Part shown: piece after piece, positions 1 through 9,952 of the stretch
Numbering within the stretch: the first letter of the stretch is position 1
Layout: each line of letters opens with the position of its first letter
DNA from: Janthinobacterium psychrotolerans
Lineage (GTDB): Bacteria > Pseudomonadota > Gammaproteobacteria > Burkholderiales > Burkholderiaceae_D
Length of the DNA: 64,000 nucleotides
Reading direction: 5' to 3'
Assembly: GCF_001677885.1 (NCBI RefSeq)
Contig: NZ_LOCQ01000062.1
Coordinates: forward strand, 310,001 to 374,000
Program-made: the position numbers and the translations under genes
The notes under the pieces: model-generated
The model's database searches: none
What the model saw: only the letters and a program-made list of their open reading frames with translations
What the model was told of the DNA's origin: nothing

Positions 1-986
1 CGCTGGTGGGCGACTTTCACTACAACGGCCATACCCTGCTCAACGACTATCCCGATTGCGCGCGCGCACTGTCGAAGTACCGCATCAATCCGGGCAACGT
101 CGGCAAGGGCGCCAAGCGCGACACGCAATACGCGCAGATGATCGAAGCGGCCTGCCGCTACGACAAGCCGGTGCGCATCGGCGTGAACTGGGGCAGCCTG
201 GACCAGGCGTTGTTGGCACGCATCATGGATGAAAACGCGGGCCGCGCCGAACCGTGGCCGGCCCAGGCCGTGATGTACGAAGCGCTGGTGACGTCGGCGA
301 TCGAAAACGCCGTGCGCGCCGAAGAACTGGGCCTGGCGCGCGACAAGATCATCCTGTCCTGTAAAGTGTCCGGCGTGCAGGACCTGATCGCCGTCTACCG
401 CGAGCTGGCCAAACGCTGCGACTATCCGCTGCACCTGGGCCTGACCGAAGCGGGCATGGGCAGCAAGGGCATCGTCGCCTCGACGGCGGCCTTGTCGGTG
501 CTGCTGCAAGAGGGCATCGGCGACACCATCCGCATTTCGCTCACGCCCGAGCCGGGCGGCGACCGCACGCGCGAGGTGATCGTCGGCCAGGAGATTTTGC
601 AGACCATGGGCCTGCGCAAGTTCGCGCCGATGGTGATCGCCTGCCCCGGTTGCGGCCGCACCACCTCGACCACCTTCCAGGAACTGGCCGACAATATCCA
701 GACCTATCTGCGCGAGCAGATGCCGGAATGGAAAAAACTGTATCCGGGCGTGGAAGCGATGAACGTGGCCGTGATGGGCTGCATCGTCAATGGCCCGGGC
801 GAATCGAAGCACGCCAACATCGGCATCAGCCTGCCCGGCACCGGCGAGTCGCCGGCCGCGCCGGTATTTGTCGATGGCGAAAAAGTCGTCACCCTGCGTG
901 GCGAGCGCATCGTCGAAGAATTCCAGGACATCGTCCTGAAGTATGTAAAAAGCCACTACGGCGCCACTGCCACGATTACGGCGTAG
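1..986 (+). CDS. ispG: 4-hydroxy-3-methylbut-2-enyl diphosphate synthase, 5' truncated by the window edge
   Basis: This enzyme makes HMBPP from MEcPP in the MEP isoprenoid pathway, using a [4Fe-4S] cluster and an external electron donor in the cytosol. The open frame enters from the left edge (codon CTG at 3-5, GTG at 6-8), so the N-terminal part is missing; the visible 327 codons hold the end of the TIM barrel and the cluster domain. The cluster cysteines are visible as C-P-G-C encoded at 642-653 and the Cys of the [11 protein letters not shown] motif at 780-782. The long middle region between barrel and cluster domain matches the longer bacterial form. It stands 67 nt upstream of hisS on the same strand, the usual betaproteobacterial order. 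The family assignment is secure; the start is outside the window. Confidence 0.96.
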   Translation, partial: LVGDFHYNGHTLLNDYPDCARALSKYRINPGNVGKGAKRDTQYAQMIEAACRYDKPVRIGVNWGSLDQALLARIMDENAGRAEPWPAQAVMYEALVTSAIENAVRAEELGLARDKIILSCKVSGVQDLIAVYRELAKRCDYPLHLGLTEAGMGSKGIVASTAALSVLLQEGIGDTIRISLTPEPGGDRTREVIVGQEILQTMGLRKFAPMVIACPGCGRTTSTTFQELADNIQTYLREQMPEWKKLYPGVEAMNVAVMGCIVNGPGESKHANIGISLPGTGESPAAPVFVDGEKVVTLRGERIVEEFQDIVLKYVKSHYGATATITA

Positions 987-1053
987 GTCGGATTAGCGCT
1001 ACGCGCGTAATCCGACAACTTGGGTAAAGCAAAAAGTAAAGAAGAAGAACACC

Positions 1054-2415
1054 ATGTCCGAAAATAAAAAAGCCGATAAAATCACCGCCGTCAAAGGCAT
1101 GAACGACGTGCTGCCAGCCGACGCGCCGCTATGGGAGCTGTTTGAAAATACGGCCCAGTCGGTGCTGCAAAGCTATGGCTTCCAGCAGATCCGCACGCCG
1201 ATCGTGGAAGAGACGAAATTGTTCGCGCGCGCCATCGGCGCCGTCACCGATATCGTTGAAAAAGAGATGTACTCGTTTACCGATTCGATGAACGGCGACA
1301 ACCTGACCCTGCGCCCGGAAGGCACGGCCGGCGTGGTGCGCGCCGTGGTCGAGCACAACCTGGTCTACGAAGGCCCGAAACGCCTGTGGTACAAGGGCCA
1401 GATGTTCCGCCACGAGCGCCCGCAGAAGGGCCGCTACCGCCAGTTCCACCAGTTCGGCGTGGAAGCGATCGGTTTTACGGGCCCGGACATCGACGCCGAG
1501 CTGATCATGATGTCGCGCCGCCTGTGGGATGACCTGGGCCTGGAAGGCATCCGCCTGGAACTGAACTCGATCGGCGACGCCGCCGAGCGCCTGCGCCACC
1601 GCGCCGACCTGATCGTCTACCTGGAAAGCCACAGCGAGCTGCTCGACGAAGAAGCCAAGCGCCGCCTGCACAGCAATCCGCTGCGCATTCTCGACACCAA
1701 GAATCCCGCCATGCAGGAACTGGTCAATGGCGCGCCCAAGCTGCTGGACTACCTGGGCGAGGAATCGCTGGCCCACTTCCACGGCCTGCAAAAGATTTTG
1801 AACCACAACAATATTCCGTTTACCATCAATCCGCGCCTGGTGCGCGGCCTTGATTACTACAACCGCTCGGTGTTCGAGTGGGTCAGCGACAAGCTGGGCG
1901 CGCAAGGCACGGTGTGCGCGGGCGGGCGCTATGACGGCATGGTTGAAATGTTCGGCGGCAAGTCGACACCGGCCGTCGGTTTCGGCATGGGCGTCGAGCG
2001 CCTGGTGCTGCTGATGAAAGACGCGGCCGAGCCGGAGCAGCCAGCCCAGTGCGATGTCTACCTGGTGCACCAGGGCGAGCAGGCCGGCCTGCAGGCCTTT
2101 GTTCTGGCCGAGCGCATCCGCGACGCCGGCCTGGACGTGGTGCTGCACTGCGCGGCCAGCAATGGCGGCGGCAGCTTCAAGACGCAGATGAAAAAGGCCG
2201 ACGCCAGCGGCGCATCGTTTGCCGTGATCCTCGGCGACGATGAAGTGGCCAACCACGTGGCCACCGTCAAGGCCCTGCGCGACGCCGAAGGCGCGGCGCA
2301 GCAGAGCACGGTGCCGTTCGACGATGTCGTCGATTATGTGGTCGACCAGATCATCGGCGACCATGATTGCGGTCATGACCACGGCCCTGGCGGCCATGTG
2401 CATCACCATCATTGA
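1054..2415 (+). CDS. hisS: histidyl-tRNA synthetase with a histidine-rich C-terminal tail
   Basis: A class II aminoacyl-tRNA synthetase that charges tRNA-His in the cytosol. The start ATG at 1054 follows a purine-rich AAAGAAGAAG site. Visible motifs are motif 2 with RPEGTAG near residue 90, the HisA block [15 protein letters not shown] near residue 265, and AGGRYDGM near residue 290; the C-terminal anticodon-binding domain follows. At 453 aa it is longer than the roughly 420-430 aa usual for the family. The excess is a tail in the last about 20 residues that is dominated by His, Asp and Gly and ends in four consecutive histidines. It is the second gene of the conserved ispG-hisS-yfgM-bamB-der run. 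Confidence 0.97.
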   Translation: MSENKKADKITAVKGMNDVLPADAPLWELFENTAQSVLQSYGFQQIRTPIVEETKLFARAIGAVTDIVEKEMYSFTDSMNGDNLTLRPEGTAGVVRAVVEHNLVYEGPKRLWYKGQMFRHERPQKGRYRQFHQFGVEAIGFTGPDIDAELIMMSRRLWDDLGLEGIRLELNSIGDAAERLRHRADLIVYLESHSELLDEEAKRRLHSNPLRILDTKNPAMQELVNGAPKLLDYLGEESLAHFHGLQKILNHNNIPFTINPRLVRGLDYYNRSVFEWVSDKLGAQGTVCAGGRYDGMVEMFGGKSTPAVGFGMGVERLVLLMKDAAEPEQPAQCDVYLVHQGEQAGLQAFVLAERIRDAGLDVVLHCAASNGGGSFKTQMKKADASGASFAVILGDDEVANHVATVKALRDAEGAAQQSTVPFDDVVDYVVDQIIGDHDCGHDHGPGGHVHHHH

Positions 2416-2484
2416 TATACGTTGCCACGGCGATGTGGCAACATGGCGTACCCCTCGATCCACTACTCATTACACTGACGACTC

Positions 2485-3153
2485 ATGGCATACGATCACG
2501 AAGAGCAAGAACAACTGGCATCCCTCTCGGCATGGTGGAAGCGCTACGGCAACCTGACCTCCTGGGTCCTGATCGTGGCGCTGGCCGGCTACAGCGGCTG
2601 GGCTGGCTGGCAGTACTACCAGCGCACGCAATCGGCGCAGGCAGGCCAGCTGTACGATGAGCTGCAGGGCGCCATCGCCGCCAAGGACGCGGCCAAGATC
2701 CAGCGCGCCGCGGCCGACATGCAGTCGCGCTTCGGTGGCACGTCGTACGCGCAGATGAGCGGCTTGGCCGCGGCCAAGGCGGCGTTCGACGCGAACGACA
2801 TGAAAACCGCCAAGGCCCAGCTGGCCTGGGTAGCCGAGCATGGCAGCGAAGAATACAAGGTGATCGCCAAGCTGCGCCTGGCTGGCGTGCTGCTCGACGA
2901 AAAAGCCTACGATGAAGCGCTGAAAGCCCTGTCGGGCGCCAGCGTGCCGCAATTTGCCGGCGCCGTGGCCGACCGCAAGGGCGATATCCTGGTGGCGCAG
3001 AACAAGCTGGCCGAGGCGCGTACCGCCTACCTGGCCGCGTTCGGCGCGACCGACAAGAACAACCCGGGCCGCCAGCTGATCCAGGTGAAACTGGAAGCGA
3101 TCGGCGGCAGCGTGCCGGAAGAGAAGGCCAAGGCCGCAGCAGCGGCTGCCTGA
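2485..3153 (+). CDS. yfgM: YfgM-like membrane-anchored TPR protein (ancillary SecYEG translocon subunit)
   Basis: A 222 aa protein with a short cytoplasmic N-terminus, one transmembrane helix at about residues 25-43 and a periplasmic helical domain with TPR-like repeats, the YfgM architecture. In Escherichia coli YfgM binds the SecYEG translocon with PpiD and assists hand-over of exported proteins. The C-terminus ends in an Ala/Lys-rich stretch. It lies between hisS and bamB, the position yfgM occupies in many proteobacteria, which supports the assignment. The spacing to bamB is 39 nt, so they are probably co-transcribed. Confidence 0.88.
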   Translation: MAYDHEEQEQLASLSAWWKRYGNLTSWVLIVALAGYSGWAGWQYYQRTQSAQAGQLYDELQGAIAAKDAAKIQRAAADMQSRFGGTSYAQMSGLAAAKAAFDANDMKTAKAQLAWVAEHGSEEYKVIAKLRLAGVLLDEKAYDEALKALSGASVPQFAGAVADRKGDILVAQNKLAEARTAYLAAFGATDKNNPGRQLIQVKLEAIGGSVPEEKAKAAAAAA

Positions 3154-3192
3154 TAGTCCTTACAAGTACAAGAAAAAGGTTGGATAACATTT

Positions 3193-4338
3193 ATGCGTCT
3201 CACTGAAAAGCTGGTAGCGGCAAGCCTGTTGGTCTTGATGGCGGGTTGCTCGTCATGGAACCCTTTTGCCAAGAAGGATCCGAAAACCGAGCCGGCCAAG
3301 CTGGTCGAGTTAAAATCGAGCATGGCCGTGCGCGAAGCATGGAAATACTCGATCGGCAAGTCGGGCGTGTATGCATTCACTCCGGCCCTGTCCGGCAGCA
3401 GCCTGTATGTGGTCAACGCCGATGGCGCGCTGGCCCGCCTCGATGCGGCCACCGGCCGTGAAACCTGGCGCATCAAGAGCGGCACCGACATCACGTCGAG
3501 CCCCGGCACCGACGGCAACGTGGTGGCGGTCGGCGGCGTGAAGGGTGCCGTGATGGCGTTTGACGCCGACGGCAAGGAACTGTGGAAGGCCCAGGCGTCG
3601 AGCGAAGTGCTGACGGCGCCGGTGGTTGGCGACGGCGTGGTAGTGGTGCGCAGCGTCGATAACCGCATTCTCGGTTTCGACGCCAGGACCGGCGAGCGCA
3701 AATGGGTAGTGCAGCGCAACACCCCGTCACTGACCTTGCGCAATGCGCCGGGCATGGTGATGGGCGGCGCCAGCGTGTATGTCGCCCAGCCGGGCGGCAA
3801 GCTGCTGGCGCTGACGGCGGCCACCGGCGTGGTACGCTGGGAAACCGCGGTCAGCGAAGCGCGCGGCGCCACCGAACTCGAACGCGTGTCCGACATCGCC
3901 GGCACGCCGGTGGTGTTCGAAGGGGAAGTGTGCACCGTCACGTACCAGGGCAAGGCCGGTTGTTTCGACGCCGCCACCGGCGTGCCGCGCTGGACCAAGC
4001 CGGTCTCGTCCGATGTGGGCGTGGCGGTCGACCAGCGTTTCGTGTTTACCGCCGATGACCAGGGCACCGTGCTGGCGTTTGCCCGCGAAGGCGGGCAGGG
4101 CGCCTGGAAGAACGAGGCGCTGGCGCGCCGCCGCCTGTCCACGCCGGCCTCGTACGGCCGCAGCGTGGCCGTTGGCGACTATCAAGGTTACATCCACTTC
4201 CTGTCACGGGAAGATGGCGCATTAATAGGTCGGGTCAGCACCGACGGCAGCCCGATCATCTCGGTTCCTGTCGTTGCAGGTTCGAATTTGATTTTTCAAA
4301 CCCAATCAGGGACAGTGACCGCTCTCGCGGTCGAGTAA
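3193..4338 (+). CDS. bamB: outer-membrane protein assembly factor BamB (lipoprotein beta-propeller)
   Basis: BamB is the beta-propeller lipoprotein of the BAM complex, which folds beta-barrel proteins into the outer membrane. The 381 aa product starts with a lipoprotein signal whose lipobox is L-M-A-G-C at about residues 15-19. It continues with repeated PQQ-like blades carrying A-x-D-x-x-T-G-x-x-x-W motifs (for example [12 protein letters not shown] and [11 protein letters not shown]). The length agrees with the family. The stop is 5 nt before der, which indicates translational coupling. Confidence 0.95.
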   Translation: MRLTEKLVAASLLVLMAGCSSWNPFAKKDPKTEPAKLVELKSSMAVREAWKYSIGKSGVYAFTPALSGSSLYVVNADGALARLDAATGRETWRIKSGTDITSSPGTDGNVVAVGGVKGAVMAFDADGKELWKAQASSEVLTAPVVGDGVVVVRSVDNRILGFDARTGERKWVVQRNTPSLTLRNAPGMVMGGASVYVAQPGGKLLALTAATGVVRWETAVSEARGATELERVSDIAGTPVVFEGEVCTVTYQGKAGCFDAATGVPRWTKPVSSDVGVAVDQRFVFTADDQGTVLAFAREGGQGAWKNEALARRRLSTPASYGRSVAVGDYQGYIHFLSREDGALIGRVSTDGSPIISVPVVAGSNLIFQTQSGTVTALAVE

Positions 4339-4343
4339 TACAA

Positions 4344-5690
4344 ATGAAGCCGGTAATTGCACTAGTAGGTCGACCCAATGTTGGGAAATCGACTTTATTC
4401 AATCGTCTGACCCGCTCGCGCGATGCGCTGGTGGCGGATTTGCCTGGGTTGACGCGCGATCGTCACTATGGCGAAGGCCGTGTCGGCGAACGTCCCTTCC
4501 TGGTCATCGATACGGGTGGTTTCGAACCCGTCGCCAAGGAAGGCATCATGCACCAGATGGCCCTGCAGACCAAGCAGGCCGTGGCCGAGGCCGACGTGGT
4601 GGTGTTCATCGTGGACGGCCGTCAGGGCCTGACGCCGCATGACAAGACCATCGTCGACTTCCTGCGCAAGAGCGGCCGCCCGGTCCTGCTGGTGGTCAAC
4701 AAGAGCGAAGGCATGCGCTATACGGCCGTGGTGTCCGAATTCTATGAACTGGGCATGGGCGATCCGTATGCGATCTCGTCGGCGCACGGCGACGGCGTCA
4801 ACGACCTGGTCGAAGTGATGCTGGACCTGGCGTTCGCGCAGCGTCCGGAAGAGCCGGAAGAACTCGAAAAAACCGACCGCGGCATCAAGATCGCCCTGGT
4901 CGGCCGTCCGAACGTGGGCAAGTCGACCCTGATCAACACCTTGCTGGGCGAAGAGCGCGTGATCGCCTTCGACATGCCGGGCACGACGCGCGACTCGATC
5001 GAAATTCCGTTCGAGCGCGACGGCCAGCAATACACGCTGATCGACACGGCCGGCATCCGCCGCCGCGGCAAGGTGTTTGAAGCGATCGAGAAATTCTCGG
5101 TGGTCAAGACGCTGCAGTCGATTTCGGAAGCCAACGTGGTGGTGCTGATGCTCGACGCGCAGCAGGATATCTCGGAACAGGACGCCCATATCGCCGGCTT
5201 TATCCTGGAATCGGGCCGCGCGCTGGTGGTGGCCGTCAACAAATGGGACGGCCTGCAATCGCATGAACGCGACGAGATCAAGATCGATATCGACCGCAAG
5301 CTCGATTTCCTGTCGTTCGCGCAGATGCATTTCATTTCGGCGCTGAAGGGCACCAACATCGGCCCGCTGATGAAGTCGCTCAACGCGGCGTACGCGGCCG
5401 CCATGTGCGACCTGTCGACGCCGAAGCTGACGCGCGCCCTGATCGAAGCGGTGGAAAAGCAGGAACCGCGCCGCAAGGGCTCGATCCGTCCGAAGCTGCG
5501 CTACGCTCACCAGGGCGGCATGAACCCGCCGGTCATCGTGATCCACGGCAATGCGCTTGACGCCGTCGGCGATCCGTACAAACGCTATCTGGAAAAACAT
5601 TTCCGCGATACCTTTGCGCTGGTCGGCACGCCATTGCGCATCGAACTGCGTACCGGGAAAAATCCGTTTGCGCGCACGCCAAGCAAATAA
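4344..5690 (+). CDS. der: ribosome-associated GTPase Der (EngA)
   Basis: Der is an essential GTPase with two consecutive G domains that acts in assembly of the 50S ribosomal subunit. Both P-loops are visible: [12 protein letters not shown] at about residues 8-19 and [12 protein letters not shown] at about residues 188-199. Each is followed by D-x-x-G (DTGG and DTAG) and N-K-x-D type motifs (NKSE, NKWD). The C-terminal KH-like domain contains the [15 protein letters not shown] region. The 448 aa length is typical. It is the last gene before a 249 nt gap that precedes hfq. Confidence 0.98.
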   Translation: MKPVIALVGRPNVGKSTLFNRLTRSRDALVADLPGLTRDRHYGEGRVGERPFLVIDTGGFEPVAKEGIMHQMALQTKQAVAEADVVVFIVDGRQGLTPHDKTIVDFLRKSGRPVLLVVNKSEGMRYTAVVSEFYELGMGDPYAISSAHGDGVNDLVEVMLDLAFAQRPEEPEELEKTDRGIKIALVGRPNVGKSTLINTLLGEERVIAFDMPGTTRDSIEIPFERDGQQYTLIDTAGIRRRGKVFEAIEKFSVVKTLQSISEANVVVLMLDAQQDISEQDAHIAGFILESGRALVVAVNKWDGLQSHERDEIKIDIDRKLDFLSFAQMHFISALKGTNIGPLMKSLNAAYAAAMCDLSTPKLTRALIEAVEKQEPRRKGSIRPKLRYAHQGGMNPPVIVIHGNALDAVGDPYKRYLEKHFRDTFALVGTPLRIELRTGKNPFARTPSK

Positions 5691-5717
5691 ATCGGCTGTC
5701 AATTAAGCTTTGATTAA

Positions 5718-5742
5718 GGCGCCGCGGTAATAATGCGGCGCC
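5718..5742. other. GC-rich stem-loop after der
   Basis: An 8 bp perfect stem, GGCGCCGC (5718-5725) with GCGGCGCC (5735-5742), closes a 9 nt loop, 27 nt after the der stop. No clear T-run follows, so it may be an mRNA-stabilising or Rho-assisting hairpin instead of a classical terminator. The rest of the 5743-5939 gap is AT-richer and probably holds the hfq promoter, but I see no convincing -35/-10 pair. Confidence 0.5.
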
Positions 5743-5939
5743 GACAGCAAATAATATTGCCATTCCTGAGCATTAACGCCAAAATAATAAAGTGTTAATG
5801 CGCCATGCGCGACAGCGATCGCGAAAACAGGTTACAGTAGCTATGACGCATCTTTCTCTGTGAGACGGGTGTGAGAGCACTTGAAATCAAGCGAGTCGCC
5901 TCCAATTCTTACACAACAACATAAACAAACGGAGCTGTT

Positions 5940-6176
5940 ATGAGCAACAAAGGGCAACTGTTACAAGACCCATTCCTCAATGCATTACGCAAAGAGCATG
6001 TTCCTGTCTCGATCTACCTGGTCAATGGCATTAAATTGCAGGGCCATATCGAATCGTTCGATCAATATGTCGTATTGCTGCGCAATACAGTGACACAGAT
6101 GGTATACAAGCATGCCATCTCGACCGTGGTGCCGGCCCGTGCCGTCAATCTCAATATTGAATCCGAAGCGGAGTAA
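5940..6176 (+). CDS. hfq: RNA chaperone Hfq
   Basis: Hfq is a hexameric Sm-like RNA chaperone that pairs small RNAs with mRNAs and binds A-rich RNA. The 78 aa product shows the N-terminal [15 protein letters not shown] block, the Sm1 core with [13 protein letters not shown] and the Sm2 signature YKHAIST. The C-terminal tail after the Sm core is very short and acidic, which is usual in betaproteobacteria. The start ATG at 5940 follows GGAG at 5931-5934. hflX lies 108 nt downstream, the classical hfq-hflX-hflK-hflC order. Confidence 0.98.
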   Translation: MSNKGQLLQDPFLNALRKEHVPVSIYLVNGIKLQGHIESFDQYVVLLRNTVTQMVYKHAISTVVPARAVNLNIESEAE

Positions 6177-6284
6177 AGCGTTGAGCTTGACGGCCCCGCG
6201 CCTCTCACCTTCCATCGCCTGCATCCGTGCCAGCGGCGCTGATGCATCCGCATCGGCGTTCGCGACAACCTGTCTGTTGCCATC

Positions 6285-7526
6285 ATGCGCGCGGCACTAG
6301 TCGGAGTCGACTTCGGTCACAGCGACTTTGCCGCCAGCATGGAGGAATTGATGCTGTTGTCGCGCTCGGCTGGCGTCGACCCGATTTCCACCATCACGGC
6401 CAAGCGTTCAAGTCCCGATTCCGCCTATTTCGTCGGTAGCGGCAAAGCCGACGAGATCGGCGACGCCGTCGTCAACGATGGCCTGGAAATCGTCATCTTC
6501 AATCACGCCCTGTCGCCCGCTCAGCAGCGCAATCTGGAAAAGCGCCTGAATGTGCGCGTGCTCGACCGTACCAGCCTGATCCTCGACATCTTTGCGCAGC
6601 GCGCGCAGAGCCACGAGGGCAAGCTGCAAGTCGAGCTGGCCCAGCTGCAGCACCTGGCCACGCGCCTGATCCGCGGCTGGACCCACCTTGAGCGGCAAAA
6701 GGGCGGTATCGGCCTGCGCGGCCCTGGCGAAACGCAGCTCGAGACCGACCGCCGATTGATCGGCGACCGTGTCAAGGCATTGCGCGCAAGGCTGGAAAAA
6801 CTGCACAAGCAGCGCGAAACGCAGCGCCGCGCGCGTGGCCGCAATCACACGTTTTCAGTCTCGCTGGTCGGCTATACCAATGCCGGCAAGTCGACCCTGT
6901 TCAACGCCGTGACCAAGGCCGGCGTGTACGTGGCCGACCAGTTGTTCGCCACGCTCGACACCACCTCGCGCCGCGTCTATCTGGGCCAGGAAGTGGGCAA
7001 TGTGGTCATTTCGGACACCGTGGGTTTTGTCCGCGAATTGCCGCACCAGCTGGTGGCGGCCTTTCGCGCCACCCTGGAAGAAACCATCCATGCCGATCTG
7101 CTGCTGCACGTCGTCGACGCTTCGTCGCCGGTGCGCATGGAGCAGATCGAGCAGGTCAACCTGGTCTTGCAAGAGATCGGCGCCGATCATATTCCGCAAA
7201 TCCTCGTGTGGAACAAGATCGACGCGGCCGGGTTGGAGCCTTCCGTCGAGCGCGATGAAAATGGCGTGCTCAGCCGCGTATTTGTCAGCGCACACAAGGG
7301 CAGCGGGCTCGACCTGTTGCGCGAGGCCATCGTCGAGATGGCCAGGAGCGCACCGCGTTCGGCCCACCTCTATCAGTACGATGCAGCACAGGACAGCCAG
7401 TTGATCGACGAGCAAGACGAGCAAGACGATCACGCTGGCCAGCACGATGGCGCCGCCCGGGACCAGGCCGAAGAAACTGGCCCGGACGATGGTAATTCCA
7501 CCCACTCCAAAGTCGGAACACGATAG
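6285..7526 (+). CDS. hflX: ribosome-splitting GTPase HflX
   Basis: HflX is a GTPase that binds 70S ribosomes or the 50S subunit and splits stalled ribosomes, notably in heat stress. The 413 aa product has the N-terminal HflX domain, a central helical region with the conserved GPGETQLETDRR motif near residue 147, and the G domain with GYTNAGKSTLFN near residue 196, DTVGF and NKID. A C-terminal tail of about 40 residues is rich in Asp, Gln and Glu and looks disordered. The stop lies 2 nt before hflK, so the two are coupled. Confidence 0.96.
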   Translation: MRAALVGVDFGHSDFAASMEELMLLSRSAGVDPISTITAKRSSPDSAYFVGSGKADEIGDAVVNDGLEIVIFNHALSPAQQRNLEKRLNVRVLDRTSLILDIFAQRAQSHEGKLQVELAQLQHLATRLIRGWTHLERQKGGIGLRGPGETQLETDRRLIGDRVKALRARLEKLHKQRETQRRARGRNHTFSVSLVGYTNAGKSTLFNAVTKAGVYVADQLFATLDTTSRRVYLGQEVGNVVISDTVGFVRELPHQLVAAFRATLEETIHADLLLHVVDASSPVRMEQIEQVNLVLQEIGADHIPQILVWNKIDAAGLEPSVERDENGVLSRVFVSAHKGSGLDLLREAIVEMARSAPRSAHLYQYDAAQDSQLIDEQDEQDDHAGQHDGAARDQAEETGPDDGNSTHSKVGTR

Positions 7527-7528
7527 TT

Positions 7529-8815
7529 ATGCTTGTCTCCCTACTCAAAAAAACAGGCTTGAAGTTGTCCCTGAATGACCCCCGCTGGGGCAATCGCAAG
7601 GACGACGGCAAGAAAGCCCAAGAAGGCAAAAAGCCTGGCGAAGGTCCGCCGGACCTCGATCAGCTGTGGCGCGATTTCAATCAGCGCCTGAATGCCTTTT
7701 TTGGCCAGAAAAACCGTCCCGACAACGGCGGCAACAACAATGGCAACAACGGCGGTGGCGGTCCGCGTCCGGACATGAAGGGCGCCGGCATTACCGCCGG
7801 CGTGGTCGGCGTGATCGCCGTCTTCATCTGGCTCGCCAGCGGCGCCTTTATCGTGCAAGAGGGCCAGAACGGCGTCGTCATGACGTTCGGCAAATACACG
7901 CGCACCACGCCGGCCGGTTTCAACTGGCGCTGGCCGTATCCGTTCCAGACCGATGAAACCGTCAATGTGTCGCAGGTGCGTACCGTCGAAGTGGGTTACC
8001 GCCAGTCGTTGCGCACCAAGCAGGCCGACGAGTCGCTGATGCTGACCGACGACGAGAACATCATCGACATCCAGTTCGCGGTGCAATACACGCTGAAAGG
8101 TCCGGTCGACTGGCTGTTCCAGAACCGCGACCAGGAAGATACCTTGCGCCAGGTGGCCGAAACTTCGATCCGTGAAGTGGTTGGCCGCAGCAAGATGGAT
8201 TTCGTGCTGTACGAAGGCCGTGAAAAGGTCGCGTATGAAACCCAGACCCTGATGCAGCAGATCGTTGACCGCTACAAGCTCGGCGCCCTGATCACCAACG
8301 TGACGATGCAGGCGGTGCAGCCGCCGGAGCAGGTGCAGGCCGCGTTCGACGATGCGGTGAAAGCCGGCCAGGACCGCGAACGCCAGAAGAATGAAGGCCA
8401 GGCCTACGCCAACGACGTGATTCCGAAAGCGCGCGGCGCCGCCTTCCGCCTGATGGAAGAAGCCGAAGCGTACAGCGCCATGGTGACCGAGAACGCCGCC
8501 GGTAACGCCTCGCGTTTCAAGCAGGTGCTGGTCGAGTACCAGAAGGCGCCTGCCGTCACGCGTGACCGCATGTACCTGGAAACCATGCAGCATGTGTTCA
8601 GCAGCGCCAGCAAGGTGATGATCGACGCGAAAAGCGGCAGCAACCTGCTGTACCTGCCACTGGACAAGCTGATCGCCCAGACGGCCGCGACCGACGCCAG
8701 CGCCGCTGCCGCCCGTGCCGCCGCCCCTGCCACCACCACTGTTTTGCCACAGGAAGCCATGCCGACAGTCGAAGTCAATACGCGCCGCTCTTCGCGTGAA
8801 CGGGAGAGCCGCTGA
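7529..8815 (+). CDS. hflK: HflK subunit of the HflKC membrane complex
   Basis: HflK forms, with HflC, a large membrane cage of the SPFH/band-7 family that surrounds FtsH and modulates degradation of membrane proteins. The 428 aa product begins with the conserved LSLNDPRWG stretch, continues with a Gly/Asn-rich linker (residues about 65-85, many consecutive Asn and Gly), one transmembrane segment near residues 90-112, then the SPFH domain and a coiled coil. The Ala-rich C-terminus is low complexity. Its TGA overlaps the ATG of hflC by one base. Confidence 0.96.
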   Translation: MLVSLLKKTGLKLSLNDPRWGNRKDDGKKAQEGKKPGEGPPDLDQLWRDFNQRLNAFFGQKNRPDNGGNNNGNNGGGGPRPDMKGAGITAGVVGVIAVFIWLASGAFIVQEGQNGVVMTFGKYTRTTPAGFNWRWPYPFQTDETVNVSQVRTVEVGYRQSLRTKQADESLMLTDDENIIDIQFAVQYTLKGPVDWLFQNRDQEDTLRQVAETSIREVVGRSKMDFVLYEGREKVAYETQTLMQQIVDRYKLGALITNVTMQAVQPPEQVQAAFDDAVKAGQDRERQKNEGQAYANDVIPKARGAAFRLMEEAEAYSAMVTENAAGNASRFKQVLVEYQKAPAVTRDRMYLETMQHVFSSASKVMIDAKSGSNLLYLPLDKLIAQTAATDASAAAARAAAPATTTVLPQEAMPTVEVNTRRSSRERESR

Positions 8816-9711
8816 TGAACCGTATCGTAGCCGCCCTGATCGCGGGCTTTATCGCGATCATGCTGTTGTCCTCGACCGTGTTCGTGGTCGACCAGCGCAA
8901 GTATGCCGTCGTCTTCGCCCTCGGTGAAGTCAAGGAAGTGATACGCGAACCGGGCTTGTACTTCAAGCTGCCGCCGCCATTCCAGAACGTGCTGTACCTG
9001 GACAAGCGCATCCTGACCCTCGATACGCCGGAGCCGGAGCGCTTCATCACGGCCGAGAAGAAGAACATCCTGGTCGACGCCTATGTCAAATGGCGCATCG
9101 GCGACCCGCTGCTGTATTTCCGCAGCTTCGGCGGCGATGAAAATCCGGCCCGCAACCGCATGTCGCAAATCGTCAAGGCCGCCCTGAACGACGAAATCAC
9201 CAAGCGTACGGTGCGCGAAGTGATCTCGGGCCAGCGGGGCAAGGTGATGGAAGCGATCCTGGCCAAGGTATCGGTCGAAGCGAAGGCGATCGGCGTCGAG
9301 ATCATCGACGTGCGCCTGAAACGCGTCGACTACGTCGAGCAGATCAACAACTCGGTGTACGAACGCATGAAGTCCGAACGCGTGCGCGTGGCCAATGAGC
9401 TGCGTTCGACCGGTTCGGCCGATTCCGAGAAGATTCGCGCCGACGCCGACAAGCAGCGCACCGTGATCCTGGCCGAAGCCTACCGCGAAGCCGAGAAGCT
9501 GCGCGGCGAAGGCGATGCCAAGGCCTCGCAGATCTACGCCGAAGCGTTTGGCCGCAATCCCGAGTTCTACAAGTTCTACCGCAGCCTCGAAGCCTACCGC
9601 GCCACGTTCAAGGACAAGGGCGATGTGATGGTGGTCGATCCGAGTTCGGAGTTCTTCAAGTACTTCAAGGGCAATGGCTCGGCCGGTGCGGCCGGCGCCG
9701 CCAAAAAGTAA
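8815..9711 (+). CDS. hflC: HflC subunit of the HflKC membrane complex
   Basis: HflC is the SPFH-domain partner of HflK that regulates the FtsH protease at the inner membrane. The 298 aa product has an N-terminal membrane anchor (about residues 5-25, followed by VVDQRKYAVVFALGE), the band-7 domain and an Ala/Glu-rich coiled coil containing the typical EKIRADADKQRTVILAEAYRE region. The length fits the family. It overlaps hflK by one base and is followed by a strong terminator, so the hfq-hflX-hflK-hflC unit probably ends here. Confidence 0.97.
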   Translation: MNRIVAALIAGFIAIMLLSSTVFVVDQRKYAVVFALGEVKEVIREPGLYFKLPPPFQNVLYLDKRILTLDTPEPERFITAEKKNILVDAYVKWRIGDPLLYFRSFGGDENPARNRMSQIVKAALNDEITKRTVREVISGQRGKVMEAILAKVSVEAKAIGVEIIDVRLKRVDYVEQINNSVYERMKSERVRVANELRSTGSADSEKIRADADKQRTVILAEAYREAEKLRGEGDAKASQIYAEAFGRNPEFYKFYRSLEAYRATFKDKGDVMVVDPSSEFFKYFKGNGSAGAAGAAKK

Positions 9712-9731
9712 TCCAGGGGCAGCACTTCAGG

Positions 9732-9764
9732 CGGGGCCGGCAGCGATGCCGGCCCCGTTTTTTT
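9732..9764 (+). terminator. Rho-independent terminator after hflC
   Basis: A 10 bp perfect GC stem, CGGGGCCGGC (9732-9741) with GCCGGCCCCG (9748-9757), closes a 6 nt loop and is followed by seven T residues. It lies 20 nt after the hflC stop. Confidence 0.93.
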
Positions 9765-9952
9765 ATGGCCGCTTGTGCGTTGCCGGCACGATAAAAGGGC
9801 ACTTTTTTTGCCCCAGGTTATCACCGCGGCGACAACTTATCCCTAAAGCCACACTTTTTCGCGTAAAATATCAGGTTCGGCCTCTTGCCTGGCGCGCCCG
9901 CCGCTGCCTCGCCTGATGCATTTTTCAACTTTCTCCCGTATCTCGCTCCCTC

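Noticed and set aside
1129-2463. 444-codon frame antisense to hisS
   Set aside because: Complete shadow of hisS.
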